A program made the position numbers and the translations under genes. 64,000 bases of DNA from Stachybotrys elegans (taxonomy: Eukaryota; Ascomycota; Sordariomycetes; Hypocreales; Stachybotryaceae), in contig JAGPNK010000017.1 in assembly GCA_020746835.1 (NCBI GenBank), forward strand, positions 1 to 64,000, written 5' to 3'. Position 1 is the stretch's first letter; every line of letters starts with the position of its first letter. Below, piece after piece: positions 42,795 to 53,376 of the stretch. Under the pieces are notes generated by a model. It ran no database searches. It was given only the letters and a program-made list of their open reading frames with translations, and was not told the origin of the DNA.

Positions 42795-44463
42795 ATGAAT
42801 CGAATGTTGGTTTTGTTTCCTATCTTTGTCGCGCTGGCCGCTGTTTTCCTGTCGCAACGGAGGGAGACAGACACTACACACCCAATTCCGGGTCGCAACA
42901 ACACAGTGCTTTTCCTCACCACCGATTCCAGTGGTTGCTCCAACGTGCACGTTGCCGCCGTCTCTGCTCTTCTCAAGAACCACCCGGAAGTCGAGATCCA
43001 CTACGCATCCTTCTCAAAGACTCACAAGCGGCTTAAGCGTGTCTCAACCGCTGCTCCGTCTACCAACACAACTGGGTCCTTTGGTTGGCACGAGCTATCT
43101 GGGCCTGGCTTTGAAGATGCGATCGCAAGGGGATTGCCGTCCTGGAACGATGCCATCTCGCCTCCCGGTCTGAAGGGTGTCGGCAAAATGATGTCGGACT
43201 TCGCGACCTGTGTGCTTCCCTGGGAAGCAGACGAGCATTGGAGGATCTACTCGGAAATGATTGACATCATTGACAAGGTTGACCCGGCACTCATTATCCT
43301 TGACGGCCCTTTTACACCAGCAGGCGACATCGCGTTCAACGTTAATCGCCGTTTCATTACCTTATCACCCAACACGGTGGCAGAGATTTTTGGCATGGGC
43401 CAACCATGGGGGGCTGCATTCTGGAAATTTCCTGCGTAAGAAATCGCCCATATCTCCGCTGTCCAGGCATGAGCTGAGGCAATATCTAATCCGAGTCATA
43501 GAATGGCGTCTGGGATTCCATATCCCGTTCCTTGGGATATGATTCCACGCAACATTTTCCTCGTCCTGTGGCAAATCTGGGCTGTCCTCACCGAGCCCAA
43601 GATTCCAGTAGTACGGGAATATCTTCAGAAGAAGGGCGTTAAAAACCCCCTCCAGCTCGGATTCATCGTCCCCGGAGTTCCAACATTCATGGCGACCCTA
43701 CCAGAAGCTAATTTGCCTGTCGAGTCGCTACCCGAAGACACGCGTTTCTATGGACCCATAGTCATTGACACAGCGCCAGTAGCAGAACAGGATCCTGAGC
43801 TTGCTGTGTGGCTCAAGCGTGCCCCCACCGTGCTGGTCAACTTGGGCACACTTGTTCAGCTCAATGAAGAGAGAACCAGAGCCATGACGGGTGCTCTGAA
43901 GGCAGTCCTCGACTCCACCAACAACCAGGTTCTATGGAAGATCCGAACCATCGGCAACATCAGCGAAGAGATCTTCAACCCAGTGAGACCTTTCATGATG
44001 AATGGAAGGCTACGCATCGAGAGGTGGCTGGATGCAGACCCGATCTCCATCATGGAGACTGGAGATGTTGTATTGTCTGTGCATCACGGTGGTGCTGGCT
44101 GTTACCACGAAGCTATCTTGTGAGTGATCTAACAGCCCTGGACAGCGATGTACTTGCTAACCCAACAATAGTACTGGTATCCCACAAGTTATACTGCCTC
44201 TGTGGTTCGACCTGTACAGTATTGCCAGGACTGCTGAATACCTTGGTATTGGCATTTGGCCGGGCCATGAGACGGCACCCACGTGGGACTCCGAGACTTT
44301 GGCCCAGGGCATTTTGGAGGCGCTGAATGGTAAAAGCAGCGCTGAAATGAGACGCAAGTCCAGCGAGTTAAGTGTTAAGGCTCGCAGCTACGGTGGCAAA
44401 GCGGCTGTTGCAAGAGACATTGCAAATTTGGCTGCCCAGGGTGGCATCGCAGCCAGGTTATAG
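42795..44463 (+). CDS. UDP-glycosyltransferase (GT1-like) with N-terminal membrane anchor
   Basis: Transfers sugar from a UDP donor to a lipid or small-molecule acceptor. Exons 42795-43435, 43502-44119 and 44172-44463 give 516 aa in phase. Residues 1-20 form a signal anchor (MLVLFPIFVALAAVFLS). The GT-B N-terminal half has TVLFLTTDSSGCSNVHVAAV. The C-terminal donor half has VLVNLGTLVQLNEERT, and the PSPG-like core SVHHGGAGCYHEA continues across intron 2 into GIPQVILPLWFDLYSIA. The HHGGAG motif and the W-FD-x6-A pattern match fungal GT1 proteins. The acceptor cannot be predicted; glycosylation of foreign phenolics or sterols is possible. Confidence 0.9.
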
Positions 44464-44724
44464 CCGGTATATTCCGTTATACCACTTGAAAGGGCGACCA
44501 ATTCGGTCTAACAAATGATTCAGATCCTTGTTTCTAGCGGGAAGGTTGATATGTTGTGGGGTATTCCCAAGACATCGAGAGGTTAGTGGTCTTAGGGGCT
44601 TGACAAAAGGGAGATTCAGACGATCAGAGGGAATGTCGGACTTTCCTGACGCAATCACTTCATCTTTAAGCTTTGTGTAAACTTTGTATTGGACATAGAG
44701 CATTCATTCCTGTACCAAACCTAT

Positions 44725-46018
44725 TTAACCTTTCGGCGGTTCATTGTCTGCCTGTCTCAAGCGCAAGTCCCTCATTGCACGAGCTTCATCGAATATGACG
44801 ACAAGTTCAGTGTGTCCTCGGGTTGCTGCCAAACTCATGGGCGTGTCCCCATCCACATCAATGTTATCCAGGTCGGCGCCGTGGTCCAAAAGCAGGCGAG
44901 CGATGTCTCCATATCCGCCGTATCCACACATGCTGAGGGCAGACCACCCCCATACGTCTCTTGCATTCACGTTGACACCAAGTCCAATCAGCTCTGCCAC
45001 GCGCTCGAGTTTCCCATCGCTTGCGGCCTCGACGATAGCTTTATCCTTTACCATCATGCGCTGCACCAGCCGACTCACGTCCATTCGCTTCTTTGGCCGA
45101 ACAGTGACTGGCTTGGTTGGAGTTCTTGAGGGGATGATGGTGTTGACCCGGCTGAGCTGCTGCTCAAACTCCTCGTTGGCTGTGCACAATGTCACCGTGC
45201 TTGGCTTGCGACTGCTGATACTTCCGCTGTATCCGGAGTCTGCAAAGGTGGTAACCGAGCCAGGGACACTGCTGGTGTTTGATGTTGTGGAGAAAATTGA
45301 CGGCCTCCGTTCTGATTCGGAATCTGTGACTGATTCTTCGAGCAGTCCTTCCTGCAGGGCGTCCTTGATCCATTTGGCAATGTATTCTCGATTCTCCTCG
45401 ACCACATGGGCACTAATGCCTACATCCTCAAGCTCTCGGCGGAATTCGGTCCAGACTTCTGGTGAGTCGATCGCCTCGGCGGCATTATCCACAGTAACCA
45501 CAGACCCTTCTCGCAGGCCGGCTTGAACCTCGGTCATGAATTTGTTCAGGCGTCGTTCAATCCGCGCAGTAGAGGAGCTTAAGGACAGGTGAGTAGGTGT
45601 AAACATACGCGAGCATAGATACGTACTTGATCAGGGCGATGTTGAATGCATTCAACATAGTCGTACTGCTGACGAGGCGCGAGCGAAGGTCCGAAAGGTC
45701 CTTCATACCAAACCGGAACCGGCCCCAAGCTCGCTGCGCTTGCGTTCCCAGGTTGTCATATTTGGCATGAAGAGCTTCGAGTTCTGCTAGGACAGGCTTG
45801 CATCCATCGCATAGCATTTGTAGTCGATTCAACCGGGACTGTGCGAGATCGCTATGTTCTTGCAAGTAGTCTTCCGTCTCTCGGAGGACTGCATGTAGTG
45901 ACATGAGATCCAGTGACACTTCCTTAAAATCATCGCTTGCATCTTTGTAGGACTTGTAGAGGTTCCAAGCAAGCTTGGACACCAGAAGAACATCACCAAC
46001 ACCGACGCCGAGGCTCAT
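44725..46018 (-). CDS. Ankyrin-repeat protein with STAND-type fungal N-terminal (helo-like) domain
   Basis: Exons 46018-45627 and 45577-44725 (49-bp intron) give 414 aa. The N-terminus (GVGVGDVLLVSKLAWNLYKS, then SYKDASDDFKEVSLDL and a helical bundle to about residue 145) matches the helo-like N domain found at the front of fungal NLR/STAND proteins. There is no NACHT or NB-ARC P-loop. A Ser/Thr-rich middle follows, then at least two C-terminal ankyrin repeats (DGKLERVAELIGLGVNVNAR, GYGDIARLLLDHGADLDNID, GDTPMSLAATRGHTELVVIF). It is thus a sensor-effector type pairing without the switch module. It is divergent from a flavin amine oxidase (385 bp between starts). The role in signalling or incompatibility is inferred. 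Confidence 0.85.
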
Positions 46019-46402
46019 GGTGTCTGAATTCCTGTAGATTGCAGTGAAAAGAGGATCTGGAAGTGGATGAGAGTTATCGGTGGACAGAGGAAGAAAGCAC
46101 TGCGACAAGCGACAAGGAAACGCAGGGCAACCCCCGCAGTACTCAGCCTCCAATCGAATTCTAGTATAGGCGCCAGCAGGCACAACTGCCAGCCGGATGA
46201 CATGCTGACCCCTGGAGCTGAAACATCCATGCAGGAAGCTAAGAGAAGGTGGTGTCGTTCCCCGCCGTGCGCGACTTCACAAGGCAGCAGCACTTGTCCC
46301 ACATGAATGTTTCCTATCTCTTCATGCTCCCATCTGCTCAATTCTTTCATATCACTGTCTGTTCTTTTCGGGATACGAGGCGGCCACCTGTAAGGCGCCA
46401 CC

Positions 46403-48043
46403 ATGGACAGGACTGAGCCGCGAGTCAAGCCCCCTCACATTGGGATTATCGGAGCTGGGGTCTCCGGGTTGCAATGTGCAAATATTCTGCTCGAGCAGGG
46501 ATTTCGGGTCACCATCCTTGAGGCGAGAGACAGAGTGGGAGGGAGGGTACGTCGCACTCTGTTATCTACGGCCCTTTCTTGTCTCACCCTTGAAGATTTG
46601 CCAGTCAGATAAGCTCGGCTACACCGTTGATCTGTAGGCACCACTTCTCCCTCTTGTTGGAGGCAGCATGGCTGACCACGGCGCTACCTAAGGGGCCCAA
46701 ACTGGATTCATGCGTCTGACGGCCCAGAGGTGAACCCGATGCTACGAATCGCGACTCAAACATCAACACCACTGCATCGCTGGAATGACAAGCAACTCAT
46801 CTTCGACTCGCATGGCCAACCCATTGATGAAAATATCTCCGATAGACTATCGACCATACTATGGGATGTCATAGAGGAGGCTTTCTCATTTAGCAGCGCG
46901 GCAGGTGAAGAGGGTAACCCCGATATTGACGCGAATATGTCCCTGCATGACTACATCAAACTGAAGGCCGTGGAAAAGCTTCCTTCAGAAGATGAGCGAG
47001 CGATGCTACTCCGTATGAGCGAGATGTTCGGCGCGTATATTGGAGAGCCTATACACCGGCAGAGTCTGAAGTTTGCATGGATGGAGGAATGCTGTGGCGG
47101 AGGTAATGCATTTAGCCGAAATTACATGCTTCCATCGCTGACACGTCCAGATGAGCTTTTCGTCGAGTCAAACTACTCGTCTATTCTGGAAGCCGTCGCC
47201 AAGCCAGCCCTCAGCCATGCAAACATCAAGCTCGATACATATGTCGAGCGGATACATGCAACGGAGGGTGGATCGTCACAAAAACAGGTCGAACTGACGA
47301 CTAAACAGGGAGAGCTCTTCCACTTCGACGAAGTAGTTGTTTCGGCGCCACTCGGTTGGCTAAAGAAGCACCACGACGCCTTTGATCCTAAGCTGCCTCC
47401 TCCAATTCTCTCGGCCATCTCCAATATCGGCCTTTCCCAGCTTGAAAAGGTATTCATCACCTTTCCCACAGCTTTCTGGAATGACGAACTGGACAAAGAC
47501 AACTCCATCTGCTTTGCAAACTGGCTTACCCCCGATTACACCCCCGACACGAATCCAAGCGGGTGGCCACAAGAAATCTGGAACCTGGCTTCCTTTAGAG
47601 AACCCAATCGACACCCCACGCTTCTCTTCTACACATATGGTGATTGTTCAAGGCATATTGTCAACAGTATAAAGGACATGAGCCCGGAGGATGAATTCCG
47701 ATTCCTGAATCAGTTCTTCCTGCCCCATTATTCCCGTCTTCCCGGTTTTGCAAAGGAGCTACCTGACTGCCAGCCTCGGCGTATCCTAGCAAGCAAGTGG
47801 CTCCTGGACGAACTGAACGGCAATGCGAGCTATTGTAACTTTCCAGTGGGGATAACGAACGCGGATCAAGACGTTCTGGCATTTCGCGAAGGGTGTCCGG
47901 ATCGGCATCTATGGTTTTGCGGAGAGCACGCAGCGCCGTTTGATGAATGTGGTACTGCAGCGGGGGCATATTTGAGCGGTGAACATGCCGGCAAAGCGAT
48001 TGTGGCACGCTACCAGAATTCCCAGGCAGGACCAGCAGCCTAG
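46403..48043 (+). CDS. FAD-dependent amine oxidase (polyamine-oxidase-like)
   Basis: Oxidises amines with release of H2O2. Exons 46403-46546, 46596-46633 (only 38 bp) and 46693-48043 give 510 aa in phase. The N-terminal dinucleotide fold is [18 protein letters not shown], followed by [11 protein letters not shown]. The short exon 2 and the start of exon 3 encode DLGPNWIHA, a substrate-side motif of the family. The C-terminal FAD motif is [20 protein letters not shown]. No signal peptide or peroxisomal PTS1 is seen (it ends AGPAA). Because the second exon is tiny, automatic predictors may miss it. It shares a promoter region with the STAND-N/ankyrin gene. The substrate is uncertain (polyamine or other amine). 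Confidence 0.9.
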
Positions 48044-48549
48044 GGGGGAATTGCTCTATGGCGGTGTTCTGACTTATGCCTGGACGGGAAGATGATGTGT
48101 GGGCGATGATGGTCGTTTCTAAGTAAATGGGTAGCTTAGATATCATGTGGCGAGGGGCAAGCTTGTAACATTTTTACACAGTTGTGGTTGATGAGGAATA
48201 GATACTGCTCTTGCCCTTAGTCGAAGTGCGTCAAATTTAGTAAACGGAGAGTACAGGTTCTGGACACATCGAGATTCACATACCATCCGCAAAGGCCAGG
48301 ACCATTATAAGTGTGGTTCTATAGCTAGCATTTCTTAATATGCAAATGTCTTTAATACAGTTGTTCACAAGACCAAGGGATCCTGGAGGTACTGAGAATA
48401 TCTAATGTATAGAAACGAATGAGATCCCCAGCTCTTCTTCGCTGAATGATCAAGCCATCTACTACTCTCAACATATGGTAACTCTTATTCCGTTCGGGTG
48501 TCCCTTGACTGGAATCCTTCATAAATTCCTCATAACGTATAGCTATGAA
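48044..48549. other. Intergenic, convergent 3' flanks
   Basis: Lies between the amine oxidase gene and the beta-propeller gene. AT-moderate, no feature recognised. Confidence 0.4.
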
Positions 48550-49518
48550 CTAAAATTCCACCTCCACAAGCCGTCCACGTTGACGAGATTCTCCGGCTGT
48601 GACAATGTAAGCCTTGCGCCCATCTTTGTTAAGGGCCACAGCGGTCGGGTTGACGAGTGTCTCGACAAGGGGAGTGATATCCTGGCCACCTGACGTGATC
48701 TTCATCAGAGTGTTGGGCCAGTAAGCGACAAGCGCATTGCCATCTTGATCAATGGCAAAGTCATCGGGAAGCAAGGTAGAGTTGCTCGTGCGAAGAAAAA
48801 CTTGGCTTTGTCCAGTCTGGCGACCAAACCGATCAATAGGCACACGACCAAATGTCTGAGCATTAGAGTTGGTGTAATATAAATGGTCCTTGTATGCATG
48901 AACGCCATTGACAGAGAGTGAAAGGGGTCCTGAAGGCCCTGGCACCAGGTCTTCATCCAGAAAGGCAAGTTCCACTTTGCGGGACAGAATATCCATACGC
49001 CAGACCTGCCCCGTGACTGAATCTGCTCCGAGGAGAATATTGGGCTGGCTTGGGAGAGAAGTCATGCCGTTGATGCTCGAAACACCGAAATCGCCGAGGT
49101 CGAGGATGTAGTCGACCGCAGGAGTGCCATCTTGGGAGAGTCGAACAGGCGTGAAGTCGACCAATGCGATTCTTGTTGCCCCAACCACAAACTCCCATAC
49201 TTCCTTGTCAACAATATTGGCGGCCACAGCAAAAACATCCGGGGCAACCTCGACTATGCCAGTCAGCGCGTTCAGGCCTTCCAGCTGCACGGCTACCCTG
49301 GCCTCAGGATTGGGTGAGCTTGGCGTGACTGTATAGATCCGGCCATCGTCGAATGTGGTCATGATAATGTCACCGTTCTCTCTCACGGCGACATTTTCGA
49401 TGAAAACTCCGGGAAGTTCCACAAGCTGCCGAGTCTGGGGCCCTGGAGCACAGTTTGAAGCGGACATGGCGTGCTGGCTAAGAAGCGAAGCAGCTGCGAA
49501 GACGAAGTCCGAACGCAT
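48550..49518 (-). CDS. Secreted beta-propeller protein, SMP-30/gluconolactonase-like
   Basis: A single exon of 322 aa starting at the ATG at 49518; the frame opens further upstream but without ATG. A signal peptide (about 1-20) is followed by a six-bladed propeller pattern: GVFIENVAVRENGDIIMTT, SSINGMTSLPSQPNILLGAD, GVHAYKDHLYYTNSNAQTFG and PDDFAIDQDGNALVAYWPN. The FAIDQDGN and NPTAVALNKDGR strands are typical of SMP-30/NHL-like lactonases, where Asp and Asn bind a metal. Similar proteins are widespread in ascomycetes, often annotated only as six-bladed propeller. Lactone hydrolysis is possible but not demonstrated by an obvious catalytic set. Confidence 0.82.
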   Translation of the reverse strand: MRSDFVFAAASLLSQHAMSASNCAPGPQTRQLVELPGVFIENVAVRENGDIIMTTFDDGRIYTVTPSSPNPEARVAVQLEGLNALTGIVEVAPDVFAVAANIVDKEVWEFVVGATRIALVDFTPVRLSQDGTPAVDYILDLGDFGVSSINGMTSLPSQPNILLGADSVTGQVWRMDILSRKVELAFLDEDLVPGPSGPLSLSVNGVHAYKDHLYYTNSNAQTFGRVPIDRFGRQTGQSQVFLRTSNSTLLPDDFAIDQDGNALVAYWPNTLMKITSGGQDITPLVETLVNPTAVALNKDGRKAYIVTAGESRQRGRLVEVEF

Positions 49519-50841
49519 GGCTAATGGCGTAACTGATATGGAGCGTGTGGTCAAAGAAATGAACCAGACGTGTTGGAGTATGAGAGTAGGATATGAATTG
49601 GGTTGTGATACAGCTCCATGATGCCTTCGAGAGGAGCAGCTATATATACTATTCTTTTCGTCGTCTCAGCGAGGCTCTGTCCGGAATGCCGTGGAGTTTG
49701 TTTATCGGCTACCATTGCAAATCATTCCGGATCTAGACACGTTCCGTCCGAGACGGACGGAACCTCGGATGAGATTGCTAAGCAGGGCCCAGTTAGAAAT
49801 TCAGTGAAGCGGGTCTCGCATTCATTATTCTCCCAGCAAGACAATTCTTTCAAGGTTTTGTAGTAGACTGCCAGGCACCGCAGGGACGGCTCATAGTCCG
49901 CTATTTAGCGAATGAATTGGCATTGTTGTAGGGAATGGAGGGGAGATTGGCCTCTGTCTGTTGTGTTCGCTAGGACGATGCAAGCATCACAGTTAGAGTA
50001 GCGAGCCAGTCAATTTATTGCCTTAGTATAAGCAGAAAACTTTATCCCATGGCAGGCGCTTTGGTGACCTCTATATGTGGTAGATTGCTGCAGACCTAGA
50101 ATGCGGTACTATACAATCTTCAAGATTTTGGTATACCTTTGTCCAGGCTCTTGGTAAAGCATTCTTCATGACCTAGGTGTTTGTCGCAGAGATAGAGAAG
50201 AGTGCAGATAATTGGGCGCAGGTCGAAGGGGTAGGGTGTGCCATAATTGATCTTCTATTGACTGCGGATGGTCTTTAGGTTGCCGACTGTCATGTATTGT
50301 CGGCATCGTGAAAGGGGACTTTCCCTCAATCATTGATCTCTATTGCATCGAGAAAAGGAAACAAGCTTCCGAAATAGTTACAGAACTCACTATCACTGGT
50401 AGAGTGTCGTAGATATATGGACTATATTATCGTTCTAGTGATTCCGGTCACATATGCCCAATAACAAGACTATAGCCTTGACTGCGTTAACGGTAGGAAA
50501 TCCTGATAGCAAACTCGGCTGCCTACGTGATACTGCAGGGTAGGCAAATGATATGAACCGCAGAAGTGATGTGCCTGGCGCCTTGGCGGCATGGATGAAT
50601 AGAAACCCCGAAACAGGCTACCAGGCTGCGGTGTTGTTGTCGCAGGGATCGCCGAGCTCGGAGTTGGAGGCCTACCACTTCCAGTCACGGGACAACAGTC
50701 GAGGGCTACTGTCTCACCTGACTGGACGCATGAAGATTTTGTCCATTTGATGAATTTTGTGTGTCCCCTCATCTGGTTCATTTGGCTATTCCTATACGAT
50801 CTCCTGGGTTGGAATCTTGCGTCCGAGGACCGACCGCCATC
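49519..50841. other. Intergenic 1.3 kb, divergent promoters
   Basis: Contains a TATATATA box at 49641-49648 (about 125 bp ahead of the propeller gene) and a perfect 10-bp inverted repeat at 49741-49763. The right part leads into the RBR ligase gene. No coding frame is supported. Confidence 0.45.
49741..49763. promoter_or_regulatory. Perfect 10+3+10 inverted repeat with CCG/CGG half-sites
   Basis: GTTCCGTCCG-AGA-CGGACGGAAC: both 10-nt arms are perfectly complementary around a 3-nt centre. It contains nested everted CCG...CGG triplets of the kind bound by Zn2Cys6 dimers. It lies 223 bp upstream of the secreted propeller gene and is a candidate operator. Confidence 0.45.
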
Positions 50842-52191
50842 ATGCAAGACCCAGAACTTGACGAGGATACCCTTCGCCTTATCGTCAAACTTCAACTAGA
50901 GGACATCAAAAATCTCAACGTATCGAGAAAGGGGAAGCACCGTGCGGGGGAGCAACCAGACCCTGTTGTCGCTGCAAAGGTGTACGAGGACGAGCTCAGA
51001 CTGGCTGAGCAGTTTGCTCGGGATGCAGCCATGTGCAAGAGCATCGCTGAGGCAGTTCGCGAGGATGGAGACGCTATTATGGCGTTCGAGCTGGTTGAAC
51101 AACAGGCACGCCATGACAGAAAGATTGCGCAAAGTATGCAGGGTGTGACAGACACCAGGTCTAACCAGCAGCGGACCCGTCACCAGAGCGACTCAACGGA
51201 AAATACTCTGGCGCACGTAGATAACGAGCTCCTTGAGAGAATGCTGGCGCTGAGCGTCGACAATATGGAAGGGGAATCCTCGGATTGGGCTGCTTCGCGA
51301 AAACAGGAAACGCGACAGTGTGATATTTGCACGGACTTTCATGCAGAGTATCTGCTTCGCAAGTTGCACTGCGATCACACATACTGCAAGAACTGCCTCG
51401 TCCACCTTTTTACCGACTGTTTGTCTGATGAGTCGCTCTTCCCTCCTCGCTGCTGCAGACACCCGATTCCTCTGGATGATGCAAAAGCGCTGCTTGATCC
51501 TGTCCTGGTCGGCAGATTCAAGGCCAGAGAGCTTGAGCTATCCACTGAGAACCGCACCTATTGCCATCGACCTGGCTGCTCGACTTTTGTTCCAGCTCAG
51601 TTCATTGTCGCCGATCGAGCTATCTGCCCCAACTGCCGTGCGGCTACATGTACGACATGTAAATCCGCTGCACACGATAACACAGACTGCCCAAAGGACG
51701 AGAACTTCCAGCAGTTCGAACAATTCGCTGCACAGGAAGGCTGGCAACGATGTTATTCTTGCAGACGCTTTGTAGAATTGGCACATGGCTGCAATCACAT
51801 GAGTAAGTAGTCGTTCACAGTGAGCAACTTCGGCGCTGACATCTGGTACCCAGCCTGCAGATGCCAAGCCGAGTTCTGTTATGAATGCGGCGCGCGATGG
51901 AAGACGTGCGAGTGCGACCACTTCCGCGAGGACAGACTTGTCGCGCGCGCCAACGTGCTTGTGAACCGAAACCCGCAGGCTGCCCATATGACGGGCCAGC
52001 AACGAGACCGTATGCAACAACGGGAAATGGATAATCTCCGCGAGAACCATGAGTGTGAGCATCGGCGATGGAGGTATGTTCAAGGTTCACACCAATGCGA
52101 AGAATGCTACCACTGGCTTCCCGAATACATCTTTGAATGTAGACAGTGTCGTATCCAGGCCTGCAATCGCTGTCGTCGCAACCGCCTTTAA
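50842..52191 (+). CDS. RBR-type E3 ubiquitin ligase
   Basis: Transfers ubiquitin via a cysteine-thioester intermediate. Exons 50842-51802 and 51854-52191 (51-bp intron) give 432 aa. Residues 1-155 are helical and charged (ELDEDTLRLIVKLQLEDI; KVYEDELRLAEQFARDAAMC). RING1 starts near residue 160 (CDICTDFHAEYL ... CDHTYCKNCL). The IBR follows (TYCHRPGCSTFV ... CPNCRAATCTTCKSAAH). RING2 reads RCYSCRRFVELAHGCNHM, then TCRCQAEFCYECG across the intron. The Cys in HGCNHM is the expected catalytic residue. A Cys/His-rich tail (CEECYHWLPEYIFECRQC) may bind further zinc. The ATG at 50842 is chosen because the upstream frame lacks an ATG. Confidence 0.92.
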
Positions 52192-52306
52192 CGAGGTGGA
52201 GGAAAGCCATGTTTGCACATGAACTCTTGCACGACGTCTTGGAAAAGGGCCCGATGCATCATGTTTGTCCTGTTCCCATCACTCGTCTAGCCCACTGAAG
52301 TGGATA

Positions 52307-53161
52307 TTATAGGGCCTTAGCATTCAGGATTACTCTCTGGATAAATTGGAAAATGTCATCAATTTCCTCAGGTTCCTTGAACCAATGCCCTTCTTGCTCC
52401 GCACCTTCATATTCTTTCCATTCCACTTCCAATCCAATCGATGTGAGTGCATCGCGTGCTTGCCGCCCGAGCTCCACGTCAACGTATGCATCGTCAATGC
52501 CGTGCCCCAGAAACACTGGGGTGGCATTCAGTGAGCTGGATCGTACTGGCGATACAACTTGTATGAGAGCAACCCCATTCGTTGCGGACGAGCTGTCAAC
52601 TTCCCCGGTGCGTGATATTTGACTGAAATTGTATTTCAAGTCATCAGCGAACGGCAGCCACGAACTGGCCCCAATAAAAGCCCCGACCTTGGCAGAAAGA
52701 GAGCTTGAGCTGAGCAGAGTCCATAACCCAGTAGCAGCACCTTGGCTGATGCCAATTATTATCACGTTATCCTTCCCACCTTTGAGGGAGGCGATTTCTT
52801 GGTCCACGATATTGCCTACATGTTCCGCAGAACCCCGAAGCCCGGATATCTGGAGATCCTGCCGGACAGCGATGTCGGTCAGAGAATGTGCCTCGAACCA
52901 CGCTGGTATCTCTTCTTGAAATGTGGTGCTCCATAGCCGTTGCGAAGAGGGAAAGACCCATTTCCAGCCAGGAAGCTTTTGCGGGAATGTGCTTCCGTCA
53001 GAGATGCGGGTTGAGAAAAGCTCGTCGGCGAACTCTGCTCCATCGCTCCCTCGACCATGAAGCAGAATCGCTGTATGCGTATGTTGGGTTTTTGGGCCGA
53101 CGATATAAGTCTCCCCGAATGAGCCTCTGGGGACGACAGCAGGAGTACCGGTTTGCGACAT
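52307..53161 (-). CDS. Phospholipase/carboxylesterase, acyl-protein-thioesterase-like
   Basis: Cytosolic alpha/beta hydrolase; a single exon of 284 aa. AILLHGRGSDGAEFADELF forms the oxyanion side. The nucleophile is in VIIIGISQGAATGLW. FLGHGIDDAYVDVELG supplies the acid Asp, and QEGHWFKEPEEIDD the His. The order and spacing match the APT1/LYPLA group, but the long insertion between strands (about 150-205) and the W-rich segment mark a fungal side branch rather than canonical APT1. It may hydrolyse lysophospholipids, acyl proteins or other short esters. Confidence 0.88.
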   Translation of the reverse strand: MSQTGTPAVVPRGSFGETYIVGPKTQHTHTAILLHGRGSDGAEFADELFSTRISDGSTFPQKLPGWKWVFPSSQRLWSTTFQEEIPAWFEAHSLTDIAVRQDLQISGLRGSAEHVGNIVDQEIASLKGGKDNVIIIGISQGAATGLWTLLSSSSLSAKVGAFIGASSWLPFADDLKYNFSQISRTGEVDSSSATNGVALIQVVSPVRSSSLNATPVFLGHGIDDAYVDVELGRQARDALTSIGLEVEWKEYEGAEQEGHWFKEPEEIDDIFQFIQRVILNAKAL

Positions 53162-53376
53162 TTAACGCAGGGACGAATGCAGAGAGATTGATCAAGTTAT
53201 TCAGATTGCGATGGTATGAGATGGAGGTCTGCGTAGAAGAAGGTTCCGACTTTTCGGGTTGGGCTACGAAAAATCCAGCCACATTGCCTTGGCCTATCCG
53301 GGAAATCCCTCTGCATTTACAAATAGCGTTCAGCACGCACTGCCCCGCTAGAGGGTTACTCTGGTGGAAATGTATT

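Noticed and set aside
44744..45526. 260-codon plus-strand frame
   Set aside because: Antisense shadow of the STAND-N/ankyrin gene. It is Ser-rich with no family motif.
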